The notes under the pieces are model-generated. The model ran no database searches and was not told the DNA's origin. It saw nothing but the letters and a program-made list of their open reading frames with translations. A program made the translations under genes and the position numbers. Positions 22,313 through 32,225 of a stretch of 64,000 bases of DNA are shown here, one piece after another. Position 1 is the first letter of the stretch. The number at the start of each line of letters is the position of its first letter. This stretch comes from Oceanococcus sp. HetDA_MAG_MS8 (GTDB lineage: Bacteria > Pseudomonadota > Gammaproteobacteria > Nevskiales > Oceanococcaceae), in contig JAHCMK010000005.1 in the NCBI GenBank assembly GCA_019192445.1, forward strand, positions 248,001 to 312,000, read 5' to 3'.

Positions 22313-25056
22313 GGCACCTGATCCAAATGTTGAATCTTGATGCCGGGCAGTTTGCGCAGATCCGGGAGTATTTTGCTGATGTCTCCAACGATCACCCATT
22401 GCAGCTGCCCAGCAAAAAAGTGCTGTTTGGCGGCTTCTTCCACCTCTGGTGGTGCTAAGGCTTGGAGCCGCTGCGGGAGCTTGGCCAAATAGTCTGCAGG
22501 GCGCTGCCGCTGAATTTGGCTGAGCAGCGATGCGGCGACCTGAGCCGTCGTCTCATGCTGTCCGGGCAGGCGCAGGGCACGGTTGCGGGCCGCCCTGCGT
22601 AGCTCCTCATCGCCGACGGTCCCGGTTTTTTGCATGCGCCGAATCTCGGCTTGAATCTCCGCCACTGCAGCTGCGGTGTAGGGAGTTTGAACGCGGGTGT
22701 AGTTCACCCAAGGCTGCTGAGCCTGGGTGCCGACGATGGCGCTGCGCGCTCCATAGCTCCAGGATTTGTCTTCTCTGAGGTTCATATTCAGCCTCGAGGT
22801 GAATAGCCCGCCATAGAGGGTGTTGGCCATGCTCAAAGCTAAATCACTTTGCGGAGTCTCCGGGGGCAATAAATGGCCTGCCAGGATGAGCGATTGGGGA
22901 GCGCCAGGTCGGTCGAGTAGGTAAATATGAGCCGCTTGCGCCATTGCGACTTCAGGCAATTCGGGGAAGGGGGCCGCTGCTTCAGCGGGTGACCATGAGA
23001 GCAGGGCCTGGGGCAGCCGTTCGCGCACCTGGTCGATGGTCCACGGTCCTACGATGAGCAAGGTGGAATCCTGCGGGTGCAGCATGCGCGCGGCGTGCCT
23101 TGCGAGGTCTTGGGTGCTGAGCTGCGCGACAGACTCGGGGTAGCCACTACCGGTCAGTGGTTGGGCGTAGGGATGGTCTTCTCCAAACAACAGAGGTGGC
23201 AAGGTGCGCAGCCCCAAGGAGAAGGGGCTGGCTCGCTCCTGCTCAATGCCTGCTAGCTGCAGATTCCGGCGACGCTCAAGCTCGGCGCTGGAGAATTGCG
23301 GCTGGGTTAATAAGGCGCTAAACCACTGCAGAGGTTGATCCTCCCAGCCGGCAAGCGCGGAGAGGCTGAGCTCAAAATGGTCTAGTTCGGCGCGGCTGCC
23401 GATGCTGGCCCCATTGGCCTCCAGGGCCCGCGCCAACTCTAAAGCGTCCAGATCGCCTGCGGATTCGTCCAGGACATCCATCATCAAGGTGCCCAGCCCG
23501 GCCTGACCTTGAGGGTCTGCAGCTGTGCCACCGCGCCGGGTCCAGCGAAACTCAGTGACGGGAGCCTCAGCTAAGTGCGCCACAACAACCTGCATTCCGT
23601 TCTTCAGGGTGATGGCGTCGGTGTCAGGTAGTTTGAGCGAGGGGGCCTCGTCCACCGTGGGCAGGGCACTTCGATCTGCGTCCACCGCGGCGACCTCATG
23701 AGCCTGTTCAGGCACAACCGATACGGTGAGATGACCTGCATCGGTCCACTTTTTTAACGCAGTTTGCAGCTGTTCGCGGCTTAAGTCGCGCAGCCAGGCC
23801 AGCTCCTGGCGCCACATGTCCGGGTCGCCGGCAAGTACCGCAGCCGATGCTAATTGATCGGATTTGCCGCCGAAGCCGCCCACTTGTTCTAGCCCCCGCA
23901 CGACGCCGGCATAGAGACTGCGCTGAACGCGCTCTAACTCAGCCGGGCGCGGGCCCTCCTGGCGCAGGCGCTGCAATTCAGCATCAAGAATGGCCTCAAC
24001 CCGTGCTGGGTCGGCCTCAGGCTTGATAGTAGCGATTAAGTACAGTTGAGAGCCCAGTTCACCCGGGGAAAAGTAGGCTCCGGCGCTGGTGGCAAGCTGT
24101 TCTTGGTAGACCAATCGCTCGTAGAGTCTGGAGCTTTTTCCACCGCCGAGAATTTGTGCGGCCACCTGCAAGGCGACGGCATCTTGGGTGTAGTTGGCGG
24201 CGACGTTGTAAACCCGGTAAATCCGCGGCTGCGGCACTTGGTCGACCACACTGGCTCGGCGATTGTCAGCCATGGGCGCTTCCCAGCGCTGCGGGCGTTG
24301 CAGCTGGGGGCCGGCGGGAATAGCACCAAAGTAGTGCTCTACGCGCTCCCGCGCCAATTCAGCAGTCACGTCGCCCGCGATGACAATGGTGGCATTGGCG
24401 GCGCCATACCAGGTGCGAAACCAGTCTTGAACGTCCTCCATGCTGGCCGAATTGAGATCTGCCATGGAGCCTATGGTGGTCCAAGAGTAAGGATGCCCTT
24501 CGGGGTAGGACAGCTCCGGGATCATGTCCCAGACCTTGGCATAGGGTTCATTGCCGCGTTGCCGTTTTTCGTTCTGAACAACACCGCGCTGCTCATCCAG
24601 TTTGTCTTGAGTCACCGCTCCGAGCAGATGCCCCATGCGGTCAGACTCCAGCCACAACAATCGATCCAGCGCCGTTGTAGGAACGTTGGCAAAGTAGTTG
24701 GTGCGGTCGCGGTTGGTGGTGCCGTTGAGGTTGGTGGCACCCACTTCTTCCAAGGGGCGGAAGAATTCATCGTCGTAGTTTTCGCTGCCATTGAACATCA
24801 AATGTTCGAAGAGGTGGGCAAAACCTGTGCGTCCCTCAGGCTCGTTCTTGGAGCCTACGTGGTACCAAACGTTGACCGCGACGATGGGGCTACGGTGGTC
24901 CTCGTGCACGATGACCCGCAGGCCATTGTCTAGCCGGAACTCGGTGTAATCCAAGCTTGGCAATGGCCAGTCTGTTGTGGATTGCGTTGGAATCAGGCTG
25001 CAGGCGAGCAGACAGGCGGGCAGCAACAGCAACAACAAATGGGTGCGCACAGACAT
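22309..25056 (-). CDS. M16 family zinc metallopeptidase lipoprotein
   Basis: 915 residues. A leucine-rich signal ends at a lipobox (LLAC, Cys19; Cys15 is an alternative), so it is probably anchored in an envelope membrane. The inverted zinc motif HLFEH is at residues 81-85, with the distal glutamate region following. Two M16 repeats are present (about 35-460 and 480-900); the second lacks the zinc motif, as is usual for the inactive half of pitrilysin-like pairs. Its cleavage target is unknown. It heads a three-gene unit with translational overlaps. Confidence 0.9.
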   Translation of the reverse strand: MSVRTHLLLLLLPACLLACSLIPTQSTTDWPLPSLDYTEFRLDNGLRVIVHEDHRSPIVAVNVWYHVGSKNEPEGRTGFAHLFEHLMFNGSENYDDEFFRPLEEVGATNLNGTTNRDRTNYFANVPTTALDRLLWLESDRMGHLLGAVTQDKLDEQRGVVQNEKRQRGNEPYAKVWDMIPELSYPEGHPYSWTTIGSMADLNSASMEDVQDWFRTWYGAANATIVIAGDVTAELARERVEHYFGAIPAGPQLQRPQRWEAPMADNRRASVVDQVPQPRIYRVYNVAANYTQDAVALQVAAQILGGGKSSRLYERLVYQEQLATSAGAYFSPGELGSQLYLIATIKPEADPARVEAILDAELQRLRQEGPRPAELERVQRSLYAGVVRGLEQVGGFGGKSDQLASAAVLAGDPDMWRQELAWLRDLSREQLQTALKKWTDAGHLTVSVVPEQAHEVAAVDADRSALPTVDEAPSLKLPDTDAITLKNGMQVVVAHLAEAPVTEFRWTRRGGTAADPQGQAGLGTLMMDVLDESAGDLDALELARALEANGASIGSRAELDHFELSLSALAGWEDQPLQWFSALLTQPQFSSAELERRRNLQLAGIEQERASPFSLGLRTLPPLLFGEDHPYAQPLTGSGYPESVAQLSTQDLARHAARMLHPQDSTLLIVGPWTIDQVRERLPQALLSWSPAEAAAPFPELPEVAMAQAAHIYLLDRPGAPQSLILAGHLLPPETPQSDLALSMANTLYGGLFTSRLNMNLREDKSWSYGARSAIVGTQAQQPWVNYTRVQTPYTAAAVAEIQAEIRRMQKTGTVGDEELRRAARNRALRLPGQHETTAQVAASLLSQIQRQRPADYLAKLPQRLQALAPPEVEEAAKQHFFAGQLQWVIVGDISKILPDLRKLPGIKIQHLDQVP

Positions 25057-25143
25057 AATGCAGTCATATCCAGTGAACGAGCCCAGCAGATTACGCGCTA
25101 CCGCGTCTGAATTCAGACTTTGGGCCGGTTTTGGAGGACCACA

Positions 25144-26739
25144 ATGACAAATTTATGGATTGACCTGCACCGCAGATTCGCATCTTGCTTGCTGTGGGTG
25201 GCAGCGAGTCTGGCTATGGGCTGCTCCCAAGAGCCTTCAGTGCAGCCTACAAAGGCTGCCAGTCAGGCGGAGACACAAGCCGAAATCGCATGGTTCAAAG
25301 GCACAGTCGAAGAAGCCTTCGCTCATGCTGCTGCCAATCGCAAGCCACTATTTCTGTATTGGGGGGCGACCTGGTGCCCACCATGTAATCAGCTCAAATC
25401 CACGGTCTTTACGCGACCGGATTTCGTGGCCCAAACCCAGCGGTATGTGGCCTTTCGCTTGGACGGTGACGATCCGGCCGCACAGCGTTGGGCTGCGCAT
25501 TTTGGTGCCATGGGCTACCCCACGCTGATCGTATTTGATGCCCAAGGGCAGGAGCGCACCCGCTTATCTAGCGGCATGCAATTGGAGCGCTACGCCCAAG
25601 TCTTAGAAACCGCGCCACAGTCGCGTGATCTGAGCACCTTAATAGCGCTCTGGCGGCAGCAGCGTTTGGCGGACTGGTCGGCTGCTGATTGGGAGCAAGT
25701 GGCCTACTACCCCTGGGGCGCTGAACCTCATGGGCTGCTGGAGGACGCCGAGCGCAAGTCGTTCTTCGCCGAACTGCATGCGGCGCAGTCCGTTCCCACA
25801 CCCGCCTTGGACCGACGGCTGCTCTTGTTATGGGCAACGGAGGTTCTGCGCGCTAGTGAACCGGAGCCTTTGCTGCAGGGCCGCAAGGGCCAATTCCGCG
25901 AGGAGCTGCGAGCCATACTGAGCAACCCAGCCGAGTGGCAGGCCAGCCTGGATTGGCTGCAATATTCTGGCGTTGATTGGATTGCCGCCATTAGTTCCTC
26001 AGACGAGCAGCGTAAGTCGCTGCTGGCAGAGCTGCAGTCTGTGATGGAGCAGGTGTGGTCGGATGAGAATTACAGTTTAAAAACGCGTCTGCTCACCTTG
26101 CGCAGCCGCTTGGATGCGGCGGCACTCAATTACCCTCAGCAGCCACCTGCCGCGCCGCTGGTAGCACTGGTTGAACGGCGGACGGCGCAGATTACGGAGC
26201 AGGCGCAGACGCCTTATGAGCGCCAGTCTCTGATGTACAACGCGGCTTGGTATTTGCGCGAGGTGGGTCAAAGCTCAGCCGCCGCAGAATTACTGCAGTC
26301 CGAGTTGGAGACGGCAGTCGCCCCTCATTACTACATGAGTTATCTGGGGCGTTTCGCCCAGGACCAGGGAGATATCCAAGAGGCGCTGAACTGGTACCAG
26401 CGAGCATTTGTACAGGCGCATGGGTCGGCGACACGGATGCAATGGGGTTTGGCCTATTTACAGTCTTTGCTGGAGCTGGCCCCTGCGGATGAGCCGCGTA
26501 TTTACGTCGCCTTGGAATCGCTGCAGCAGATTGCCCAGGAGGCACCGAATAGCCTGTATCAGCGTAGCCGGGTGCGTTTGCAGCGTCTGCAAACCCCGCT
26601 GGCGCAGTGGACGCAGGCGAGCAAGCGTCGTCGTGAAGTTCTGGCTGAGGGGCGGCAGCAATGGCAGGCGGTGTGCGAGCAGCTGGAGGCGAGTTCCGCC
26701 GCGGCGCAAACCTGCGCAGCTTTTTGGCCCAGTACTTAG
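25144..26739 (+). CDS. Thioredoxin-fold lipoprotein with C-terminal helical (TPR-like) region
   Basis: 531 residues from the ATG at 25144, which has GGAGG eight bases upstream; a TTG at 25120 is less likely. Lipobox SLAMGC gives lipid-modified Cys27. The thioredoxin domain (about 45-155) holds WGATWCPPCNQLKSTVF with a CPPC active site at 78-81 and the cis-proline segment MGYPTLIVFD. The remaining 370 residues are helical with a tetratricopeptide-like part (YLRQVGQ-type repeats and GDIQEALNWYQRAF). It probably acts as a periplasm-facing disulfide reductase, in the DsbD/TlpA-like sense. The partner is unknown. Confidence 0.8.
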   Translation: MTNLWIDLHRRFASCLLWVAASLAMGCSQEPSVQPTKAASQAETQAEIAWFKGTVEEAFAHAAANRKPLFLYWGATWCPPCNQLKSTVFTRPDFVAQTQRYVAFRLDGDDPAAQRWAAHFGAMGYPTLIVFDAQGQERTRLSSGMQLERYAQVLETAPQSRDLSTLIALWRQQRLADWSAADWEQVAYYPWGAEPHGLLEDAERKSFFAELHAAQSVPTPALDRRLLLLWATEVLRASEPEPLLQGRKGQFREELRAILSNPAEWQASLDWLQYSGVDWIAAISSSDEQRKSLLAELQSVMEQVWSDENYSLKTRLLTLRSRLDAAALNYPQQPPAAPLVALVERRTAQITEQAQTPYERQSLMYNAAWYLREVGQSSAAAELLQSELETAVAPHYYMSYLGRFAQDQGDIQEALNWYQRAFVQAHGSATRMQWGLAYLQSLLELAPADEPRIYVALESLQQIAQEAPNSLYQRSRVRLQRLQTPLAQWTQASKRRREVLAEGRQQWQAVCEQLEASSAAAQTCAAFWPST

Positions 26740-26749
26740 GGGAGGGCTG

Positions 26750-27325
26750 ATGCGTTTATTGGACACGGGTTGGCTGACGGGGGTCCGTCGCTGTGCATCT
26801 CCGAATGTAGATGCGCGGCCGGATCCCGAGGACCTGAGCTTGCTGGTACTGCACTGCATTGCTTTGCCCCCGCGTCAGTACTCCGGTCATGCGGTGCGCC
26901 AGCTGTTCTGTAACCAGCTGAATACCCAGGAACACCCTTACTTCGCAGGCTTAGAAGGTGTGAGGGTGAGCGCGCACCTATTTATTCGGCGTCAGGGCAG
27001 CATCTGGCAATTCGCTGCCTTGCGCGATCGGGCTTGGCACGCCGGCCAGTCGATGTGGCAGGGCCGAGAACGCTGCAACGATTATTCGATTGGAATCGAG
27101 CTGGAAGGCTCCGACGACCGGCCCTACACCCAGGCGCAGTATCGTCAACTCCGGCGGCTGATTCCGATCATCCGCCGCCGATACCCAGCGATCAGTGCGG
27201 AAAATATCGTTGGTCATGAGCATATTGCGCCTGGACGCAAGACGGACCCCGGCCCAGGCTTTGATTGGCGCCGCTTATGGCGTGATGTGGCGGCCAGCGA
27301 GGCGCCAGCGCGTCAACGGCGCTAG
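26750..27325 (+). CDS. ampD: 1,6-anhydro-N-acetylmuramyl-L-alanine amidase AmpD
   Basis: 191 residues. The ATG at 26750 follows GGGGAGGG by a few bases. The open frame runs upstream into the previous gene, but that part is not related. Zinc ligands are seen in LLVLHCI and GHEHIAPGRKTDPGPGFDW; the central WHAGQSMWQGRERCNDYSIGIELEG is the AmpD signature. It is the cytosolic amidase that cuts the peptide from anhydromuropeptides in cell-wall recycling. It lies 10 bases after the thioredoxin gene. Confidence 0.95.
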   Translation: MRLLDTGWLTGVRRCASPNVDARPDPEDLSLLVLHCIALPPRQYSGHAVRQLFCNQLNTQEHPYFAGLEGVRVSAHLFIRRQGSIWQFAALRDRAWHAGQSMWQGRERCNDYSIGIELEGSDDRPYTQAQYRQLRRLIPIIRRRYPAISAENIVGHEHIAPGRKTDPGPGFDWRRLWRDVAASEAPARQRR

Positions 27326-27351
27326 ATCAGCGGCTGGAGCCCGAAGGTCGC

Positions 27352-28014
27352 TCAGGAGACCCAAGCGCGCAGCAAGGGCTCCAACAGCATGAGGCTCAAG
27401 GCAGCCGCGCCCACATAACTCAGCATCACGGCGAGCCCAGCGCTTAAGCGGCCCGGCCAGGGGGCTTGGCCCGCGGCCTGCCATGCCATACAGGTAGCTG
27501 CGCCTAGCCAGGCTTCTGCCGGCAGTATGTACAGCGCGGTGCCAGCAACGCCCGTGACACCTTGCGGCGCCCAGATTTGCAAATGCGGGGCAGCGAGCTC
27601 AGCCAAGCCGAAGATGACCAGAGCCCAGCCGGCTGCACGGAGCGCCGCCCCAGCCTGAGCAGGACGGGCCAAGTGCAGGCAGACAAACAGTGGGATCACC
27701 CACATCAGGCCCATGTAAATCGGTACGGCGCCCACGTACGGTACGCCATGCGGCATGAAGCGCAGTACTCCGGCACTGCTGCTCAGCCACCAATCTGGCA
27801 GGATCATCAAGGCCGACAGGGGCAGCAAAAATAGCCACAACTGAAAGGCACGAGACGCGCCGACGAACTGGGTGAACAAGGCCATGGCAATGGAGTAGCC
27901 GACCACGAGCCCCAGCAATAACTGCCCATAGGGCAGTGGCTGCCACCACAGTGCCAGCCCACAGAACACCCCAAACGCTGTATGAAAGGCCCAAAGCTGG
28001 GCATGGCTCAGCAT
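27352..28014 (-). CDS. Multi-pass membrane protein, function unknown
   Basis: 220 residues with six or seven hydrophobic helices. The central segment MPHGVPYVGAVPIYMGLMWVIPLFVCLHLA is distinctive and carries few charges. I do not recognise a characterised family. Its ATG overlaps the rdgC stop by one base, so it is probably co-transcribed with rdgC. It is convergent with ampD, 26 bases away. Confidence 0.7.
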   Translation of the reverse strand: MLSHAQLWAFHTAFGVFCGLALWWQPLPYGQLLLGLVVGYSIAMALFTQFVGASRAFQLWLFLLPLSALMILPDWWLSSSAGVLRFMPHGVPYVGAVPIYMGLMWVIPLFVCLHLARPAQAGAALRAAGWALVIFGLAELAAPHLQIWAPQGVTGVAGTALYILPAEAWLGAATCMAWQAAGQAPWPGRLSAGLAVMLSYVGAAALSLMLLEPLLRAWVS

Positions 28015-28937
28015 CAGGCGGCCTCTGCGGAGAGGCTAGGGCCGCGCAGTCCCAACTCTGCCCCCAGTTCTCGCAGCATGTCGTGAAGCAGCGCGGTCAT
28101 GAGCCGCATGTCAGTTTCAAAGGCTAGCTGCGGATCGTCATCACGCACGGAGTCGTCTTCAGCTTGTGTTTCCAGCAAGCGCAGACGTTTGATCTGCAGA
28201 TTATCGGCAAGCACCATGCTTAAACGATCATCCCAACATAGCCCAAGTTTTGTGGCCCGTTTTCCCTGATCCAGGTGGCGCTTGAGTTCGTTGGCCGAGC
28301 CTACGGGCAGGCGGCTATAACGAATGGTCGCGCGCTGCGGGTCACTGCCCTGGACTTCAGCCTCATCATCGAGGGTGAAGTGGCCAGCGGCCTCGCCCCG
28401 ACCTAACCATTCGGTTAACAGCGTTTGTACCCCAACTTCGGTGTCCGGAAGGATGATGCGCGGCAGCATGGGGGCATGCTCACGGAGCAACTCCACCAGT
28501 TTTTCAGCCTGACCCTGGGAGGCTGCGTCCACCACCAGCCAGCCATGCTCGCTATCCAACCAGGCGCGAATAGACTTTTGCACCACAAAAGCCTGAGGTA
28601 GCAGCCGGGCGCGAATATCCTCCTTCATTTCCTGCTTTTGCTTGCGGCCCGGTTTGTAGCCCCGCTGCTGGGCATGCTCTTCCACTTTCTCGGCCAGCTC
28701 TTGATTAATCACGCTGGCGGGTAGCAGGCGCTGACGCTCGCCAAAGCGCAAAAACATGTGCCGGTCAAAGCCCTCCACCAGGCGCCCGTCGCTGAGCACC
28801 GGTAACCAGCCCTGCGTGTGCTCCATGGCACCGGGCACATTTTGCAGGGGGTGGGCCGCGAGTGCTGTTTCCAGTTCGGCAGGGGGTAGCGAGAAGCTCT
28901 CCGTAAACTGGAATAGGCAGAGATTTTTAAACCACAT
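28014..28937 (-). CDS. rdgC: Recombination-associated protein RdgC
   Basis: 307 residues from the ATG at 28937, giving the family N terminus MWFKNLCLFQF; an ATG two codons upstream is equally possible. Conserved blocks include NQELAEKVEEHAQQRGYKPGRKQKQEMKEDI and ADNLQIKRLRLL. RdgC forms a ring around double-stranded DNA and limits RecA-mediated recombination. It is divergent from the ECF sigma gene. Confidence 0.95.
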   Translation of the reverse strand: MWFKNLCLFQFTESFSLPPAELETALAAHPLQNVPGAMEHTQGWLPVLSDGRLVEGFDRHMFLRFGERQRLLPASVINQELAEKVEEHAQQRGYKPGRKQKQEMKEDIRARLLPQAFVVQKSIRAWLDSEHGWLVVDAASQGQAEKLVELLREHAPMLPRIILPDTEVGVQTLLTEWLGRGEAAGHFTLDDEAEVQGSDPQRATIRYSRLPVGSANELKRHLDQGKRATKLGLCWDDRLSMVLADNLQIKRLRLLETQAEDDSVRDDDPQLAFETDMRLMTALLHDMLRELGAELGLRGPSLSAEAA

Positions 28938-29068
28938 AGTCATGCAGGGCTCGAAGCGGCCGCAGATCATAGCAATCGCGTGCTGGCTTGGCGGTCTGGC
29001 TACAGCGTGGCAGTATCAAAAAAAATGACAAGGCTGCGCTGCGGCGAGACGGCCTGCGGAGGATACAA

Positions 29069-29641
29069 ATGGATGATGAAGGCTTGACGCAACAAGGATC
29101 TGGCGCGTTGTACGCGGCGATGTACGAGGAGCTCAAGCGCTGCGCGAGGCGCGAACGACGCAAGCTCATTGCTGGACAAACCTTGGCGACCACCGCACTG
29201 GTCAATGAGGCCTATTTGAAGTTGGCCAGCCACCAAGGCTACGAAAACCGCCAGCATTTTTTGATGACAGCGGCTCAGGCCATGCGCCAAGTCTTGGTGG
29301 ATAATGCCCGGGCGCACATGGCTAATAAGCGTGGAGGCGGCGTCAAACCCTTGTCCTTGGATGCCACCGCGTTTCCGCATGAAATTGCGGCGCAAGACGA
29401 CGCCGATGCGGATACTTTGGTTGCGCTAGACACGGTGTTGGAGCAACTGCGCGACAAGCATCCTCGCTTAGTGGCCCTGGTGGAGTGTCGCTATTTTGCC
29501 GGCTTTAACGACGAAGAGACAGCTGCTGCCTTGGGCGTGACCTCGCGTACTTTGCGTCGCGACTGGATCAAGGTGCGTGCCTTACTGCACGACAAGCTTA
29601 AGGCGACGTGGACCGGGCCAATAGAGGATGCGTCGGGCTGA
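29069..29641 (+). CDS. ECF-type RNA polymerase sigma factor (kinase-associated group)
   Basis: 190 residues from the ATG at 29069, preceded by CGGAGG at a good distance. Region 2 is ELKRCARRERRKLIAGQTLATTALVNEAYLKLA, and region 4 holds the EETAAALGVTSRTLRRDWIKVRALL helix-turn-helix. The length and the ALVNEAYLKL motif match the ECF group that is found beside serine/threonine kinase genes. No anti-sigma factor gene is adjacent. The gene is convergent with the kinase gene and overlaps it by 44 bases. Confidence 0.88.
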   Translation: MDDEGLTQQGSGALYAAMYEELKRCARRERRKLIAGQTLATTALVNEAYLKLASHQGYENRQHFLMTAAQAMRQVLVDNARAHMANKRGGGVKPLSLDATAFPHEIAAQDDADADTLVALDTVLEQLRDKHPRLVALVECRYFAGFNDEETAAALGVTSRTLRRDWIKVRALLHDKLKATWTGPIEDASG

Positions 29642-32225
29642 GGACTCGGCGCAGGCTGGTTTGGGCGTCCAAACGCTCTTGCTGCGCCACTCTTTGTTGA
29701 CCTAAACGCTCCAGGTATTCGGCCCGCTTGAGCTGGAGCATGGCAATGCTGAAATGCTCTGGAGCTCGGGCGGCCGACTTTTCTTCTATGGCTAACTCGA
29801 TTTGAGTTAAGGCTCCTGCCCAATCTGCCTGCCGCCCTAAGCGATGCGCGAGGGCCTCGCGCAGGTGGGCGGCATGATTCTCACCGCGCTTGCCACGAGC
29901 CTTGAGCTTATTGATGGCCGCAAGCGCGGGCGCTGGCGGACCGGCAGCAACCGCGGGCGCTTCGATGATGTGCTGCAAGCCCTGGCAAACATTCACCCAA
30001 ATGCTTTGCGTGGAATAAAAGTCTGTGGGCAGCTCTGCCACTGCCGCTGCTGCGGCTGCGGTGTGATCTGTGAGGTACAGCAAGCGGGCGAGATTACAGC
30101 TAGCGGACGCATGGAGATTAGATCCGGCCCCGGCATACCGACTCGCCATCCATTGGCTTTGCTCCAGCAAGGTGCGAGCGTCCTCTAATTCTCCGTTAAT
30201 CCAATGAGTGATGCCAAGGTTTTTGAGTAATACGGCTTGCGCTGCAGACGCTCCATAGAGCTTAGAGCGCAGATCCAATGCGCTGCTCAGGCGCTGCTGC
30301 GCCTCCAAGGGGCGCCCGGCACGTAAGGCAAATGCGCCCCAGTTAGTGAGTAGGTTCAAGGCGTCTGGAGACTGCTCTTCTCCTAATGCCTGGTAGATGG
30401 CATAGCCTTGTTCGGAGCTATGTAGGGCCGCACCGAGATTACCGGCGTAGTAATGAGCAACGGCCAAATTCACCCACAGGGTTGCGGTCTCTGGATGCTT
30501 GTCCCCCAAGTATTTGCGGGCATGAACTAAGCCTTGTTTGAGACGCTCCACGGCGGCGGCTTCATTACCGCGGGCACGCTCTAGCTGAGACTCTAGCGTG
30601 GCCAAAGAGAGCAACAGATGGCGCTGAATCATCGGTGCTTGGCTGTAGACCTCGCGCACCATGGCAATGTGCTCGGCGGTGGCCTCAAGGTCTCGATCCC
30701 GAAAGCTGAGATGCGCTTTATTCAGTGCAATGTCGGCTTGCAGGCTGGGCGGGAGTGCGCGCAGGTTTAGCGTATCGACTCGGCTTAAGATGCCGCGTGC
30801 TCCAGCGTAATCCTCGGCATGCAGTAGTTGCGAGCTCAGCATGCTCCACAAGGTGGCGGCCGTCAGTGGGTCCTGGGCGACGCGGGCCTCGGCGGCGGTG
30901 CTGGCGCGCTCAAACAGGGCGCGTGTTTGAGCCGGGTCGGAGCGCTCGGCCGAGTTGGTCAGAATCTCACTAAATGCATTGCGCAGGCTCTGCATGCGTT
31001 GCAGCTCCAGGCGCGCGACGTCGCGCTCTTGCAGGGCCAGCCGAGCCTGCCAACTGGTCGCCAATAGACCCACAAAAATCGCCATGACGACGCCAGCTGC
31101 AGCGCTGGCAATCAGACGGTTGCGGCGCAGAAAGTGGGCGAAGTAATCCCAGCGGCCTGGCTCCCGGGCCAAAACCGGAAAGTCCTTGCGAAACCGGTCC
31201 AAGTCTGCCCGCAGGTCCGTCACGCTGGCGTAACGCTGAACCGGGCGCTTCTGCAGAGCTTTTAGGCAGATAGCGTCCAAGGCTGGTGACACCATCGTGC
31301 CCGGCTGAAGGCTGCTAGGGCTGGGCGGTATTTGGTGCTGAACGCGGTCAATCAGCACCGGGATGGGCGCCCCCTCCAGGTCCAGAGGAGGGTGGCCGCT
31401 GAGCAGTTTGTACAGGATGGCGCCCAGGGCATACACGTCTGTGGCGGTGCTCACAGGTTCACCGAGCATCTGCTCTGGGGCTGCGTAGTTGGGCGTTGCC
31501 AAGGCTTGGGTTTTGTCGGCGGTATGCAGCGCGGTGAGAAGTTTGGCAATGCCAAAATCCAAAAGTTTGGCTCGGCCGCGCTCGTCCACCAGCACATTGG
31601 AGGGCTTAAGGTCGCGGTGAATTACCAGTTGGCTATGCGCATAAGCCACCGCATCCAGGACCTGCTCGAAAACCGGCAGGATCTCCTGCTGGGATCGGCC
31701 ATGTGCCCACTGATCGAGGGGAGTTCCATCAACCAGCTCCATCACCATCCATGGGTGGCCTTGATCATCCACACCGCCATCGAGTAGCTGTGCAATATGC
31801 GGATGAGCTAAAGCAGCCAGGATTTGTCGTTCCCGCTGCATGCGTTCGCTGTTGGCAGGATCGGCGGTGTGCAACCTCTTGAGCGCGGCCTGCATTTGAT
31901 ATTGGCCATCGGCCCGCTCGACCAAGAACACCTCGCCCATGCCGCCTTGGCCCAGCTTGCGCACCACTTTCCAGGCGCCAATCGCTTGCCCAATGAGGCT
32001 GGATGTAGGTAGCGATGTGGGACTACGCGCAGCGACCGAGCGGGGTTGCAGAAATTGCGTCGGGTCTAAATCCAATTCCAGCATGGGCTGAATTGCGGCC
32101 CAGAGCGGTGTGTTGTCAGCGCATATCCGCCTTGCGGACTGCAGCCTTTGCGGCGCAGGCAGATCAATGACCGCATCTAATACGCGATCAATCTCGTCTT
32201 CGCTGACTTGGCTGCTGTCTGCCAT
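29598..32225 (-). CDS. Ser/Thr protein kinase with TPR-rich sensor region
   Basis: 875 residues. The Hanks-type kinase domain (about 85-345) is complete: G-loop LGQGGMG (91-97), catalytic lysine Lys116 in AALKR, HRDLKPSN with Asp205, and DFG at 223-225. One transmembrane helix lies near 371-393. The C-terminal 470 residues are tetratricopeptide-like (ATLWVNLAVAHYYAGNLGAALHSSEQGYAIYQALGE and similar), and should face the periplasm. It likely signals to the neighbouring ECF sigma factor. The overlap with that gene's 3' end is on the opposite strand. Confidence 0.9.
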   Translation of the reverse strand: MADSSQVSEDEIDRVLDAVIDLPAPQRLQSARRICADNTPLWAAIQPMLELDLDPTQFLQPRSVAARSPTSLPTSSLIGQAIGAWKVVRKLGQGGMGEVFLVERADGQYQMQAALKRLHTADPANSERMQRERQILAALAHPHIAQLLDGGVDDQGHPWMVMELVDGTPLDQWAHGRSQQEILPVFEQVLDAVAYAHSQLVIHRDLKPSNVLVDERGRAKLLDFGIAKLLTALHTADKTQALATPNYAAPEQMLGEPVSTATDVYALGAILYKLLSGHPPLDLEGAPIPVLIDRVQHQIPPSPSSLQPGTMVSPALDAICLKALQKRPVQRYASVTDLRADLDRFRKDFPVLAREPGRWDYFAHFLRRNRLIASAAAGVVMAIFVGLLATSWQARLALQERDVARLELQRMQSLRNAFSEILTNSAERSDPAQTRALFERASTAAEARVAQDPLTAATLWSMLSSQLLHAEDYAGARGILSRVDTLNLRALPPSLQADIALNKAHLSFRDRDLEATAEHIAMVREVYSQAPMIQRHLLLSLATLESQLERARGNEAAAVERLKQGLVHARKYLGDKHPETATLWVNLAVAHYYAGNLGAALHSSEQGYAIYQALGEEQSPDALNLLTNWGAFALRAGRPLEAQQRLSSALDLRSKLYGASAAQAVLLKNLGITHWINGELEDARTLLEQSQWMASRYAGAGSNLHASASCNLARLLYLTDHTAAAAAAVAELPTDFYSTQSIWVNVCQGLQHIIEAPAVAAGPPAPALAAINKLKARGKRGENHAAHLREALAHRLGRQADWAGALTQIELAIEEKSAARAPEHFSIAMLQLKRAEYLERLGQQRVAQQERLDAQTSLRRVLSPTHPLLARSTSP

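Noticed and set aside
26408-26749. Long upstream extension of ampD
   Set aside because: It lies in the thioredoxin gene in another frame; the GGGGAGGG site and family alignment support the ATG at 26750.
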